A stretch of DNA of 64,000 bases from Saccharopolyspora gregorii. GTDB lineage: Bacteria; Actinomycetota; Actinomycetes; Mycobacteriales; Pseudonocardiaceae. Positions 1-7,153 of this stretch are shown piece after piece. The notes under the pieces are model-generated. The model had not been told where the DNA came from and made no database searches. It saw only the letters and a program-made list of their open reading frames with translations. The DNA lies in contig NZ_CP059556.1 in NCBI RefSeq assembly GCF_024734405.1, positions 1,798,001 through 1,862,000 of the forward strand, given 5' to 3'. Position 1 is the first letter of the stretch. Each line of letters opens with the position of its first letter. Made by a program: the position numbers and the translations under genes.

Positions 1-346
1 GCGCGCAGTAGCGCTCGGTGGCCGCGCTGGGCGCGATGACCTCCCGCCAGTCCGGCCCGAGGTAGTAGTGCAGGTCGGTCTCCAGGTGCGGCAGCCTGCG
101 CAGCCGTTCGCTGACGAACGGCCCCGCGACCACGTCGCTGCGCATGGCGTCGGCGGCCTGCTCCAGCACGGAGTAGGCGAAGTAGTGCTGGCCGAGCATC
201 ACGGCGTAGGCGTCGGCTTCGAGCTCCCCGGCGAGCAGGGTCCGCAGGAACGGCAGGGACTGGACGTGGTCGTGGTCGGCGCGGGTGCCGGACCGGAGTC
301 TGGCGGCGAAGTCACTGCGTACCGGTTGCTGTGCGGGCGAGGACAC
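1..346 (-). CDS. hmuO: Heme oxygenase, partial (3' end beyond left edge)
   Basis: Biliverdin-producing heme oxygenases open cytoplasmic haem and release its iron. Only the first 115 codons are in the window. The GTG start at 346 has GGAGG five bases upstream (plus-strand 352-356). The translation shows TRADHDHV, a likely region for the proximal haem histidine, then a G-x-L-x(4)-Y stretch, QHYFAYSVLE (family pattern Q-x-YFxYxxLE) and GPDWRE. These match the N-terminal two thirds of bacterial HmuO-type proteins by eye. An IdeR-like box lies just upstream, and the next gene upstream on the same strand is a siderophore-interacting reductase, so an iron-scavenging role fits. The family call is firm; the substrate is inferred from the family. 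Confidence 0.85.
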   Translation of the reverse strand, partial: MSSPAQQPVRSDFAARLRSGTRADHDHVQSLPFLRTLLAGELEADAYAVMLGQHYFAYSVLEQAADAMRSDVVAGPFVSERLRRLPHLETDLHYYLGPDWREVIAPSAATERYCA

Positions 347-362
347 TCGAACCTCCGGGCAG

Positions 363-381
363 TTAGGTAAGGCTTACTTAA
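363..381. promoter_or_regulatory. IdeR/DtxR-like iron box before heme oxygenase
   Basis: TTAGGTAAGGCTTACTTAA agrees at 15 of 19 positions with the DtxR/IdeR consensus TTAGGTTAGCCTAACCTAA. It lies 17 bases upstream of the heme oxygenase GTG on the minus strand. IdeR with Fe(II) represses at such boxes, so expression should rise on iron starvation. Binding is inferred from the match only. Confidence 0.75.
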
Positions 382-449
382 TCTCAGGGATCGTGGCACG
401 CCGCGGGCCCCGATGCCAAGAGGTGGTCGCCACTCCGCCCGGAGCGGTG

Positions 450-1376
450 TCAGCTGCGGCCCTCGCGCCAATAGCCCATGAACGCCACGCAGCTGCGCGG
501 CACCCGGTGGTCCTGCACCAGCACCCGGCGCAGCCGCTTGATCACCGCCGCCTCCCCGGCCAGCCAGCCGTAGACCTCGCCGCCTGCGGTGTCCGGTTCG
601 GGCACCTCCCAGAGCGTCGTCGTGTCCACGTCCACGTCGTCCAGGCCGGCCTCGGAACCGCCGCGCGAGCCGAGTTCGCCGAGCGCGCCGGTCACCGATT
701 CCTCCAGCAGCGACCCGATCGGCGCGGTCCCCTCCGGCCGCTGCCGGATCAGCCAGCGGACCTCGACGCCGCTCGGCGCGCGCCAGGTCTGGACGTCCTC
801 GGCCGTCGGTACCTCCGCGCAGACCACGCCGCGCGAGTCGGCGGGCAGCGCCTCGACGATCGCGGCCATCGCGGGGACCGCCGTCTCGTCCCCGGCCAGC
901 ACCAGCTGCCGGGCCGTCTCCGGCGGGGACCACTCGCAGCCCCACATCCGGCCGCTGCCCGGCCGGTCCGGGCCGAGCAGCAGCGCCTCGTCGCCGGGGG
1001 CGGCCGCCGCGGCCCAGGCGGAGGCGGGGCCGCTGTGGCCGGAGTCGACGCCGTGCAGCACGAAGTCGATGTCCAGCTCGAACGGGTCCTCCCGGTAGGC
1101 GCGCACGGTGTAGGTGCGCAGCGTCGGGCGGATCTCGTCCGGCATCGCCTGCCAGCGCGGGTACCAGCCGTCGCCGCCGGGCATGTCGCTCAGCGGCCTG
1201 CCGGGCTGCGGCAGGATCAGCTTCACCCGCTGGTCGTCGCCGCCGATGCCGAAGCGGTGCAGGTCCTCACCGGTGAAGGTGATCCGCACGAAGCTGGGGC
1301 CGAGCCGTTGGGCGCGCGCCACCCGGGTCCGGAACATCACGTACTGGGGGCGGCGCACTTCGGTCCGCTCGGCCAT
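450..1376 (-). CDS. Siderophore-interacting protein (FAD-dependent ferric reductase, ViuB/SIP family)
   Basis: Proteins of this family reduce the ferric ion of imported siderophores in the cytosol, using FAD and NAD(P)H. The 308-residue protein has the usual length and domain order: an N-terminal FAD-binding barrel with the RTYTVR flavin motif near residue 105, then a C-terminal NAD(P)H half with AGDETAVPA and YGWLAGEA. The ATG at 1376 has a GAGG six bases upstream. It is divergent from the siderophore-binding lipoprotein gene, with an IdeR-like box in the shared 74-base gap, and it reads toward heme oxygenase. Together these are an iron-uptake module. Which siderophore it serves cannot be read from the sequence. 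Confidence 0.9.
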   Translation of the reverse strand: MAERTEVRRPQYVMFRTRVARAQRLGPSFVRITFTGEDLHRFGIGGDDQRVKLILPQPGRPLSDMPGGDGWYPRWQAMPDEIRPTLRTYTVRAYREDPFELDIDFVLHGVDSGHSGPASAWAAAAAPGDEALLLGPDRPGSGRMWGCEWSPPETARQLVLAGDETAVPAMAAIVEALPADSRGVVCAEVPTAEDVQTWRAPSGVEVRWLIRQRPEGTAPIGSLLEESVTGALGELGSRGGSEAGLDDVDVDTTTLWEVPEPDTAGGEVYGWLAGEAAVIKRLRRVLVQDHRVPRSCVAFMGYWREGRS

Positions 1377-1411
1377 CTCGCACCTCTTCTGCCCATCGAC
1401 TCGACTGACCC

Positions 1412-1430
1412 GTAGGCTAGCCTAACCTCA
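1412..1430. promoter_or_regulatory. IdeR/DtxR-like iron box in divergent promoter
   Basis: The 19 bases match the DtxR/IdeR consensus at 16 positions; the core TAGCCTAACCT is exact. The box sits between the divergent siderophore-interacting protein and siderophore-binding lipoprotein genes, so one site could repress both when iron is plentiful. Confidence 0.8.
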
Positions 1431-1450
1431 TACTGAGGGGAGATTCGCTG

Positions 1451-2452
1451 ATGGTGAGCAGGACGCGCGCAGCCGGGTTGCTCGTGGCGGTGGCCGCGCT
1501 GGCGGGGTGCTCGGCGCCCGCGCCGCAGGACGCGGCGGGCGGCTGGAGCTTCGTCGACGACCGCGGGGTGCCGGTGCGGCGGGACGAGGTGCCGGAACGG
1601 ATCATCGCGCAGGTCTCGGCCGCGGGCGCGTTGCACGACTTCGGGGTGCCGGTGGTCGGCACCTTCGGCCCGCTGGTCCGCGACGACGGCAGCACCGAAC
1701 CGGAAGCGGGCAGCGTCGACCCGGCGGCGGTCACCGACGTCACCGGCCCCGGGTACGGGGAGCTGAACCTGGAATCCGCGGCCGGGCTGCGCCCCGACCT
1801 GCTGGTCAGCGGCAAGTACGCCGAGTTCGACGGGCTCTGGCACCTGACCGCCGAGCAGGAGGAGAAGGTGCGGGCGTTCGTGCCCACCGTCGGCGTCGAG
1901 CAGTCCGGGCGTTCGCTGCCGGAGACCATCGGCGCCTACAAGGAGCTCGCCCGCGCGCTCGGGTCCGATGTGGACTCGGAGCGGATCCGGGCGGACCAGG
2001 CGCGGTTCGACGCCGCCGCCGACCGGCTGCGCGGCATCGGCGCCCGGCTGCGCGCGGAGGGGCGCAGCATCCTGGTGGTCGGCGGTACGAAGCAGGAGTT
2101 CTTCGTCGTGGTGCCGGGCCGCAACCCGGACCTGGACTACTACGTGCGCGAACTGGGCCTGCCGATCCGGACCCCGGCGCACCCGGACACCGCGGGCGGC
2201 GGCTACTTCGAGCGGCTGGCGTGGGAGAACGCCGGTGCCTACACGGGCGACGTGCTGATGTGGGACACCCGCGAGGCCTCGCTGCCGCCGGAGCAGCTCA
2301 AGCGCAACCCGGTGTTCGCGGCGCAGGAATCCGCGCGGGCGAACCGGTTCGTCGAGTGGGACGCGGTCGCCCCGTTCAGCTACGCGAGCTACGCGGACAT
2401 CATGACCCGGCTCGCCGACCACCTCGAAGAGCAGTCGCCCGCCGCGAACTGA
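1451..2452 (+). CDS. Iron-siderophore ABC transporter substrate-binding lipoprotein
   Basis: Type III (FecB/FhuD-like) periplasmic-binding protein that captures a ferric siderophore outside the membrane and delivers it to an ABC permease. The 333-residue product begins with a short basic region, a hydrophobic stretch and the lipobox LAGC, with the lipidated cysteine at about residue 20. The rest reads as a binding-protein fold, including 'RPDLLVSGKY' and the C-terminal 'FSYASYADI'. The ATG at 1451 follows AGGGGAG at a spacing of about eight bases. No permease or ATPase gene is adjacent: the gene is followed at once by a transposase fragment, so the rest of the transporter may have been separated from it or may lie elsewhere. 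Confidence 0.9.
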   Translation: MVSRTRAAGLLVAVAALAGCSAPAPQDAAGGWSFVDDRGVPVRRDEVPERIIAQVSAAGALHDFGVPVVGTFGPLVRDDGSTEPEAGSVDPAAVTDVTGPGYGELNLESAAGLRPDLLVSGKYAEFDGLWHLTAEQEEKVRAFVPTVGVEQSGRSLPETIGAYKELARALGSDVDSERIRADQARFDAAADRLRGIGARLRAEGRSILVVGGTKQEFFVVVPGRNPDLDYYVRELGLPIRTPAHPDTAGGGYFERLAWENAGAYTGDVLMWDTREASLPPEQLKRNPVFAAQESARANRFVEWDAVAPFSYASYADIMTRLADHLEEQSPAAN

Positions 2453-2458
2453 CGCCCG

Positions 2459-2656
2459 GCCGCGGTCGACGACACCGGCTACCGCCGGGACATCAAAGCA
2501 CCGGCCAACCTCCAGGAAGGCCGCCATGCGCTGGCCCGGCGGATCTTCCACGGTCAGCGCGGCGAACTGCGGCAGCGCTACTACGAAGGCATGGAAGATC
2601 AGCTCGGCGCCCTCGGCCTTGTGCTCAACGCGATCGTGCTGTTCAACCGCGAACGA
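2459..2656 (+). pseudogene. Tn3-family transposase, C-terminal fragment
   Basis: Reading from 2459, the frame gives a typical C-terminus of Tn3-family transposases: 'TGYRRDI', 'EGRHALARRIFHGQRGEL', 'EDQLGALGLVLNAIVLFN'. The family normally has close to a thousand residues; only about 65 remain and no start or catalytic region is present. The match stops at about 2656, where WNTRYL-like residues would be expected. It begins seven bases after the stop of the siderophore-binding lipoprotein. This is a relic of an insertion or deletion, not a working gene. No terminal inverted repeat was recognised. Confidence 0.75.
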
Positions 2657-2663
2657 CTAGCTC

Positions 2664-2714
2664 TTCGGTTCCGGTGTTCGCGCGTTGTTCAACGCTGCCA
2701 ACACCGGAGCCGAA
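2664..2714. repeat. Inverted repeat next to the Tn3 fragment
   Basis: A 15-base arm at 2664-2678 and its complement at 2700-2714 pair at 14 of 15 positions. A second small stem (GCGTTG at 2682-2687 with CAACGC at 2690-2695) lies in the loop. It could be a terminator for the lipoprotein gene or a remnant of a mobile element. There is no T-run. Confidence 0.5.
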
Positions 2715-2786
2715 AGCAAGTCAAGCGAGGTGGTAGTCAGGGTGCGGCTGCTGGAGTCGGCCTCGCCCAAGGACGAATAGCCCCGC

Positions 2787-3857
2787 TCAGTCGAGGTAGT
2801 TGCTCAGCTTGATCAGGTTTTTGTCGGGGTCGCGCAGATGGAGGCTGTAGATCGGGCCGAGTGCACCGGTATGGCCGACCGGGCCCGCCTCGATGTCCAT
2901 CCCCGCCTGCTCCCTGAGCTCGTCGATCAGGAGCAGCACCGGGGTGTCCACGACGAAGCACAGCTCGGCGGTGCCCGGAGCGGGGTGGACGGCCGAAAAC
3001 ACCTCGGTATCCTCTCCGGCCACGCGTAGGTCGATCTTGCTGTGGCCGAAGGTCAGCGCCGTGCGACCGTTGTCGGAGGTAGCCACCCCCATGCCCAGCA
3101 CCCGGGTGTAGAAATCGATCGTGGCGTCCTGGTCGGCGACGGTCAGCACCAGGTGGTCGAGTCGGTCGATGCGCATGAGGCGCGGCCACGTGTCGGCTGC
3201 GGTCACCTGGTGGAGCGGTGCATCGTCGGGGCGAGTATGAGGTGCCGGCTCGGTGTCCTGGTATCCCTGTTCGTGGATGACATCGTGGGTTTTCCATCGG
3301 TTGAAGGCATCTCGAGCGCTTGCTACCAGGGCACCGAAGCTGGGGTACGGCGAAGGATAGGAGCCGTCGCCAGTCGCCCACTCGTACGCGGTCCATTCCC
3401 CGTTCGGCCCGATCGTGGTCGGGTCCAGCAGCCAGTAGACAGCGCAGTCGGACCAGTCTGACACCATCAAGCACGGCTTGACCTGCTCCACGAGACCCTC
3501 GAGCCCCGCCTCGGTCCAGGCGGTCAGCAGTTCGGGATCTTTCTCAGCGAACCAACCGATCTCGTCGATCCGGAACAGCTCGCTCAACTCGGGGTCGATG
3601 TCGCGCCAGCCGTTGCTGGCGAGCAGGAAGTTGCGGTAGCTCGGCGGCAGCCGCACATCCAGGCGTTTCTCGGCGCCACGGAGGGCCTCCTCACTGGCCG
3701 GTTCGTAGCCCAGCCACCGATTCTCCCGCTGGACGTCGTCGAGGCGTGCCGCCTCCTCATCCGTGGCCATCCGCAGATAGTCATCGCTATAGCCGCGGAG
3801 GAACTGCTGCCACTCGAGCAACGTCACCGGCACACTCTGGCTCATGTTCCTGATCAT
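2787..3857 (-). CDS. SUKH (SMI1/KNR4) domain fused to VOC (glyoxalase/dioxygenase-like) domain
   Basis: A 356-residue protein with two unrelated halves. Residues about 50-190 look like a SMI1/KNR4 (SUKH) domain: 'RLPPSYRNFLLASNGW', then a Trp-rich acidic region with 'WSDCAVYWLLDP' and 'YEWATGDG'. From about residue 228 (MRIDRLDHLVLTV) to the end it reads as a VOC domain, with 'TIDFYTRVLGM' and 'HLRDPDKNLIKLSNYLD'. SUKH proteins are often contact-toxin immunity proteins; VOC domains are metal-dependent lyases, dioxygenases or drug-binding proteins. The VOC half starts with a methionine where free-standing VOC proteins normally start, suggesting fusion of two genes. Base composition is visibly less GC-rich than its neighbours and it lies between two mobile-element fragments, so transfer is likely. 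Start could be 3857 or 3845. Function unknown. Confidence 0.75.
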   Translation of the reverse strand: MIRNMSQSVPVTLLEWQQFLRGYSDDYLRMATDEEAARLDDVQRENRWLGYEPASEEALRGAEKRLDVRLPPSYRNFLLASNGWRDIDPELSELFRIDEIGWFAEKDPELLTAWTEAGLEGLVEQVKPCLMVSDWSDCAVYWLLDPTTIGPNGEWTAYEWATGDGSYPSPYPSFGALVASARDAFNRWKTHDVIHEQGYQDTEPAPHTRPDDAPLHQVTAADTWPRLMRIDRLDHLVLTVADQDATIDFYTRVLGMGVATSDNGRTALTFGHSKIDLRVAGEDTEVFSAVHPAPGTAELCFVVDTPVLLLIDELREQAGMDIEAGPVGHTGALGPIYSLHLRDPDKNLIKLSNYLD

Positions 3858-3944
3858 GACAGTGGCCGGGTGCAGCCACTGTCGCCGACTGTGTGAATTG
3901 GGGCGACGGGGAACCTCGCGTGCACGGTCGGCTCCGAGACCGAG

Positions 3945-4230
3945 TCAGCTTTGTGCCTTCATCGCCGCCTGGCCGCCCGGAACCCGGCCCTGCTGCCAGC
4001 GAGCCAAAGCCTCGGCTGAGACTCGCGCGTACCGTGCGAGGGAACCGACCGAGGTGTGCCCGGAGTACGACGGCAAGTGGAGCTGTTGGCGCCGTCCTCG
4101 GCAGCATGGGTCAACGCCGAGTGCCGGAGTTGGTGCAGCGTCCACGGCCCACCGGTCAGGTCCTTGCCGGCGTGCTCGAAGGTCTCGGCGGCACGTCGGT
4201 AGGACGACCGGGCCCTGCCGGAGCGGTCCG
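3945..4230 (-). pseudogene. Tyrosine recombinase/integrase, C-terminal fragment with frameshift
   Basis: On the minus strand, from about 4230, one frame reads 'RARSSYRRAAETFE' and then 'WTLHQLRHSALTHAAEDG', the catalytic HxLR box of actinobacterial integrases. Near 4078 the frame is lost and the neighbouring frame continues with 'GHTSVGSLARYARV', the C-terminal box carrying the nucleophilic tyrosine, ending at the stop at 3945. The N-terminal part of the enzyme is missing. It is a dead remnant of a phage or integrative element. Its 5' boundary meets the truncated XRE regulator on the other strand within about 20 bases. Confidence 0.75.
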
Positions 4231-4246
4231 CGGCGACGATCCGGCC

Positions 4247-4738
4247 GCCGTGTCCGTGCGGGGTTCGCTGTTCCTGGTCGCATCGGTGATCTCCGGTCGC
4301 GACTCCGACCGGGCGGAATCGGCGTCGCGGCTGCGACGGGCCGGAGATCTCGCCGCTGCGCTGGGGCGCGACGGGAACCACGCGTGGACGGCGTTCGGAC
4401 CGACGAACGTCGCGATCCACGCGGTGTCCGCCGCGGTCGAGTCGGGGCAGGCGAAGCTGGCGGTCGCGCTCGCCGAAGACCTCGACACCACCGGATTCCC
4501 GGACGGCCTGCGCAGCAGGCGCGCGCAGCTGAACGTCGATCTCGCCCGCGCGCACGCGCAGCTGCGGGAGGATGCGGCCGCGGTGGTGAACCTGCTGGAG
4601 GCCGAGCGGATCGCACCGGAAGTGCCGCGGTGCAACGTGATCGTGCGAGATCTGCTCGGCGAGCTGCTGAAGCGGGAGCGGCGATCGGCGACGCCCGGGC
4701 TTCGTGCGGTGGCGGCGCGGGCCGGGGCGCGCCGGTGA
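4247..4738 (+). pseudogene. XRE-family regulator, 5'-truncated (C-terminal domain only)
   Basis: From about 4247 the plus-strand frame that ends at 4738 matches the C-terminal repeat region of a common actinobacterial XRE regulator family: 'RGSLFLVASVI', 'LGRDGNHAWTAFGPTN', 'LLEAERIAPEVPRCNV', 'RERRSATPGL'. The N-terminal helix-turn-helix that should precede it is absent; the sequence there is the antisense integrase fragment. The frame stays open upstream but that part has no likeness to the family. The last codon overlaps the flavoprotein start (GTGA), the usual arrangement for this regulator-flavoprotein pair, so the couple was intact before the 5' loss. Without its DNA-binding domain it cannot act as a normal regulator. 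Confidence 0.7.
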
Positions 4739-5250
4739 GCGGGCGGGTGCTGTACCTGGTCGGAACAGCGGCGCCGCCGGTGCGGCAGCTGCCCGAGCTG
4801 GCGGGACTGCTGCGCGCCGGCGGGTGGACCGTGTGCCCGGTGCTGTCCGAGGCCGCCGCGGAGTGGCTCGACCCGGCGGAGCTGGAATCCGCGACGGGCC
4901 TGCCGCCGCGGATCCACCCGCGCTGGCCGGGTGAACCGGATCCGTTCCCCGCCGCGGACGCGGTGCTGGTGGCGCCGCTGACCTTCAACACGCTGAACCT
5001 GTGGGGCGCGGGCGCGAACGGGACGGCGCTGCTGGGCGTGCTGAACGAACTGCTCTGCGCGGAGGTGCCGATCGTGGCGGCCACCTGCGTGAAGTCGGTG
5101 CTGCGGCGGCATCTCGCCTACGCCGCCCACCACGCGCTGCTGGCGGGCAGCGGTGTCCGGTTCCTCCCGCCGGAGGAGGTGCTGCACCGCGATCCCGATG
5201 GCATCGCCACCTTCGACCTGACCGCCCTCCGCGCCGCCCTGCCGAGCTGA
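4735..5250 (+). CDS. Flavoprotein (phosphopantothenoylcysteine decarboxylase-like)
   Basis: A 171-residue protein of the flavoprotein family (homo-oligomeric FMN-containing Cys decarboxylases such as CoaC, EpiD, Dfp). Seen: an N-terminal 'VLYLVGTAAPPV', the FMN-loop region 'VLVAPLTFNTLNLWGAG' near residue 85 and 'VPIVAATCVKSVL'. It lacks the CoaB half, so it is not the bifunctional housekeeping enzyme. The GTG start at 4735 overlaps the stop of the truncated XRE regulator, implying translational coupling. In many actinobacteria this pair recurs with unknown substrate. The family is clear, the reaction is not. Confidence 0.8.
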   Translation: MSGRVLYLVGTAAPPVRQLPELAGLLRAGGWTVCPVLSEAAAEWLDPAELESATGLPPRIHPRWPGEPDPFPAADAVLVAPLTFNTLNLWGAGANGTALLGVLNELLCAEVPIVAATCVKSVLRRHLAYAAHHALLAGSGVRFLPPEEVLHRDPDGIATFDLTALRAALPS

Positions 5251-5256
5251 TCTGCC

Positions 5257-5276
5257 GGTCGATGGCCCATTCGACC
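5257..5276. terminator. Possible terminator hairpin between convergent genes
   Basis: GGTCGA at 5257-5262 pairs with TCGACC at 5271-5276 around an eight-base loop. It lies between the convergent flavoprotein and methyltransferase genes. The stem is short and has no T-run. Confidence 0.35.
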
Positions 5277-5316
5277 ACGAAGAACGGGCGGGTGGGCCAT
5301 TCACCTGGGGCCGGGG

Positions 5317-5970
5317 TCAGTCGCGGCGGGCGACGAGGACGACACCGGGGCCGGTGTGCTCGTCGGCGGGCAGGCGGAGTTCGGCGGTGGGGTGCAGGCC
5401 CGCCTGCTCGACGAGCGCGGTGAGCTGCTCGGGCCGCCACTGGTACGTGGTCCAGCGGACCGGGACGCCGTAGTAGGCCTTGGTGCGCTGCACGTCGTCG
5501 TCGCCGACGTGCGTCGCGATGATCAGCTGACCGCCCGGGACGAGCGCGCTCGCGAACGACGACAGCACGCCCGGCAGCACCTCGCGCGGCAGGTTGAACA
5601 GCGACCACCAGCCGAGCAGCCCGCCGAAGGACGAGTCCGCCAGGTCGAGCTCGGTGGCGGAGCCGACGCGGAACGAGCACCCCGGATGCAGCCGCCGCGC
5701 GTGCTCGACCATCCGGGGCGACAGGTCCACGCCCGACACGTCGAGCCCGCGTTCGGCCAGGTAGCCGGTGACCGTGCCCGGCCCGCAACCGATGTCGAGC
5801 ACCGGGCCGAGCCCGGCGACCTGATCGGCGAACACGTCCATCGCGGCGCGCAGCCACGGGTGGGCGCGGACGTCGCCGATGCCCGTCGTGGTCACCATGT
5901 CCACGTAGTTGTCGGCCACGCGGTCGTAGGACTCCCGGACGACGTCGAGATCAGGAACCGGAACACCCAT
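5317..5970 (-). CDS. Class I SAM-dependent methyltransferase
   Basis: A 217-residue methyltransferase with the full Rossmann signature: motif I 'VLDIGCGPGTVTGYLAERG' near residue 58, motif II 'VSGVDLSPRMVEHAR', and 'GLLGWWSLFNLPREVLPG' where motif post-II/III falls, followed by 'ALVPGGQLIIATH'. This is the small soluble Methyltransf_11/25 type. The N-terminal 'ESYDRVADNYVD' is typical of enzymes acting on small molecules or quinone-like substrates. The ATG at 5970 is followed by good coding sequence. It stands alone between the flavoprotein (convergent) and nrdB (same strand, 84-base gap), so context does not reveal the substrate. Confidence 0.85.
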   Translation of the reverse strand: MGVPVPDLDVVRESYDRVADNYVDMVTTTGIGDVRAHPWLRAAMDVFADQVAGLGPVLDIGCGPGTVTGYLAERGLDVSGVDLSPRMVEHARRLHPGCSFRVGSATELDLADSSFGGLLGWWSLFNLPREVLPGVLSSFASALVPGGQLIIATHVGDDDVQRTKAYYGVPVRWTTYQWRPEQLTALVEQAGLHPTAELRLPADEHTGPGVVLVARRD

Positions 5971-6054
5971 CCCGGCACCCTATGCCGCGGTGACGGCCCG
6001 GCGGGGCGGAACCCGCGGGCCGCCCGCCGAGTCCCCGGCGGGCGGCCCGATCCG

Positions 6055-7128
6055 TCAGTCCCAGGTGAGGGAGGAGCCGGACTGGTATTCGGTGACGCGG
6101 GTCTCGAAGAAGTTCTTCTCCTTCTTCAGGTCCATCGCCTCCGACATCCACGGGAACGGGTTCTCGACCTCGGCGAACACCGGGGTGAGGCCCAGCTGCG
6201 CGCAGCGGCGGTTGGTGATGAAGTGCATGTACTGCTCGCACAGCTCGGCGTTGATGCCGAGGATGCCGCGGGGCATGGTGTCCCGGCCGTAGGCGACCTC
6301 CAGGCGGCACGCGTCGGCGAGCATGCCGCGCACCTCCTCCTGGAACTCGGCGCTCCACAGGTGCGGGTTCTCCAGCTTGATCTGGTTGATGCAGTCGATG
6401 CCGAAGTTCAGGTGGATCGACTCGTCGCGCAGGATGTACTGGTACTGCTCGGCGATGCCGACCATCTTGTTCCGCCTGCCCAGCGACAGGATCTGCGCGA
6501 AACCGGTGTAGAACCACATGCCCTCGAAGATCACGTAGAAGGCGATGAGGTCGCGCAGGAACGCCTGGTCGCGCTCCGGTCCGCCGGTGGCGAACTCGGG
6601 GTTCTCCAGGTTCTGGGTGTGCCGCAGCGCCCACTCGTCCTTCTCCGAGATGGACGGGATCTCGCGGTAGGCGTTGAACAGCTCGCCCTCGTCGAGGCCC
6701 AGGCTCTCGCAGATGTACTGGAAGGTGTGCGTGTGCACGGCCTCCTCGAACGCCTGGCGCAGCAGGTACTGGCGGCACTCGGGGTTGGTGATGTGCCGGT
6801 ACACGGCGAGCACGATGTTGTTGGCCACCAACGACTCCGCCGTGGCGAAGAACCCGAGGTTGCGCTTGAGCATCAGCCGCTCGTCCTCGGTGAGCCCGTC
6901 GCGGGAGCGCCACAGGGCGATGTCGGCGTGCATGGACACCTCGGTGGGCATCCAGTGGTTGTTGCAGCCGGCGAGGTACTTCTCCCACGCCCAGCCGTAC
7001 TTCAGCGGCAGCAGCTGGTTCACGTCCGCCTGCGCGTTGATCATCGCCTTGTCGTCGACGTTGATCCGGCCCGCGCCGCGGTCGATCTCGCCGAGCCCGG
7101 TGGCGTCGGTCGTGTGCACGGAAGTCAT
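6055..7128 (-). CDS. nrdB: Class I ribonucleotide reductase, small subunit (R2, subclass Ic-like)
   Basis: Ferritin-fold radical-generating subunit that, with NrdA, reduces ribonucleotides to deoxyribonucleotides. 357 residues. Metal-ligand motifs are visible: 'TAESLVANN' (Glu where E. coli R2 has Asp84), 'FEEAVHTH' (Glu and His) and 'DESIHLNF' (Glu and His). In EAVHTHTF the residue aligned with the E. coli radical Tyr122 is Phe, and the first ligand is Glu, both features of subclass Ic enzymes (Chlamydia type, Mn/Fe cofactor). The alignment is by eye. The C-terminal '[13 protein letters not shown]' is the NrdA-docking tail. ATG at 7128 has GGAGG four bases upstream; the nrdA stop is 25 bases away, so the pair is an operon. 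Confidence 0.95.
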   Translation of the reverse strand: MTSVHTTDATGLGEIDRGAGRINVDDKAMINAQADVNQLLPLKYGWAWEKYLAGCNNHWMPTEVSMHADIALWRSRDGLTEDERLMLKRNLGFFATAESLVANNIVLAVYRHITNPECRQYLLRQAFEEAVHTHTFQYICESLGLDEGELFNAYREIPSISEKDEWALRHTQNLENPEFATGGPERDQAFLRDLIAFYVIFEGMWFYTGFAQILSLGRRNKMVGIAEQYQYILRDESIHLNFGIDCINQIKLENPHLWSAEFQEEVRGMLADACRLEVAYGRDTMPRGILGINAELCEQYMHFITNRRCAQLGLTPVFAEVENPFPWMSEAMDLKKEKNFFETRVTEYQSGSSLTWD

Positions 7129-7153
7129 GAGTCCTCCAAGGGGAACGGGGCGG

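Noticed and set aside
2591-2812. 73-codon frame after the lipoprotein gene as an independent small gene
   Set aside because: Its first part is the tail of the Tn3 transposase fragment and the rest has no coding bias.
3893-4255. Upstream part of the open frame that ends at 4738, as the N-terminus of the XRE regulator
   Set aside because: It has no helix-turn-helix or other likeness and lies antisense to recognisable integrase sequence; it is open by chance.
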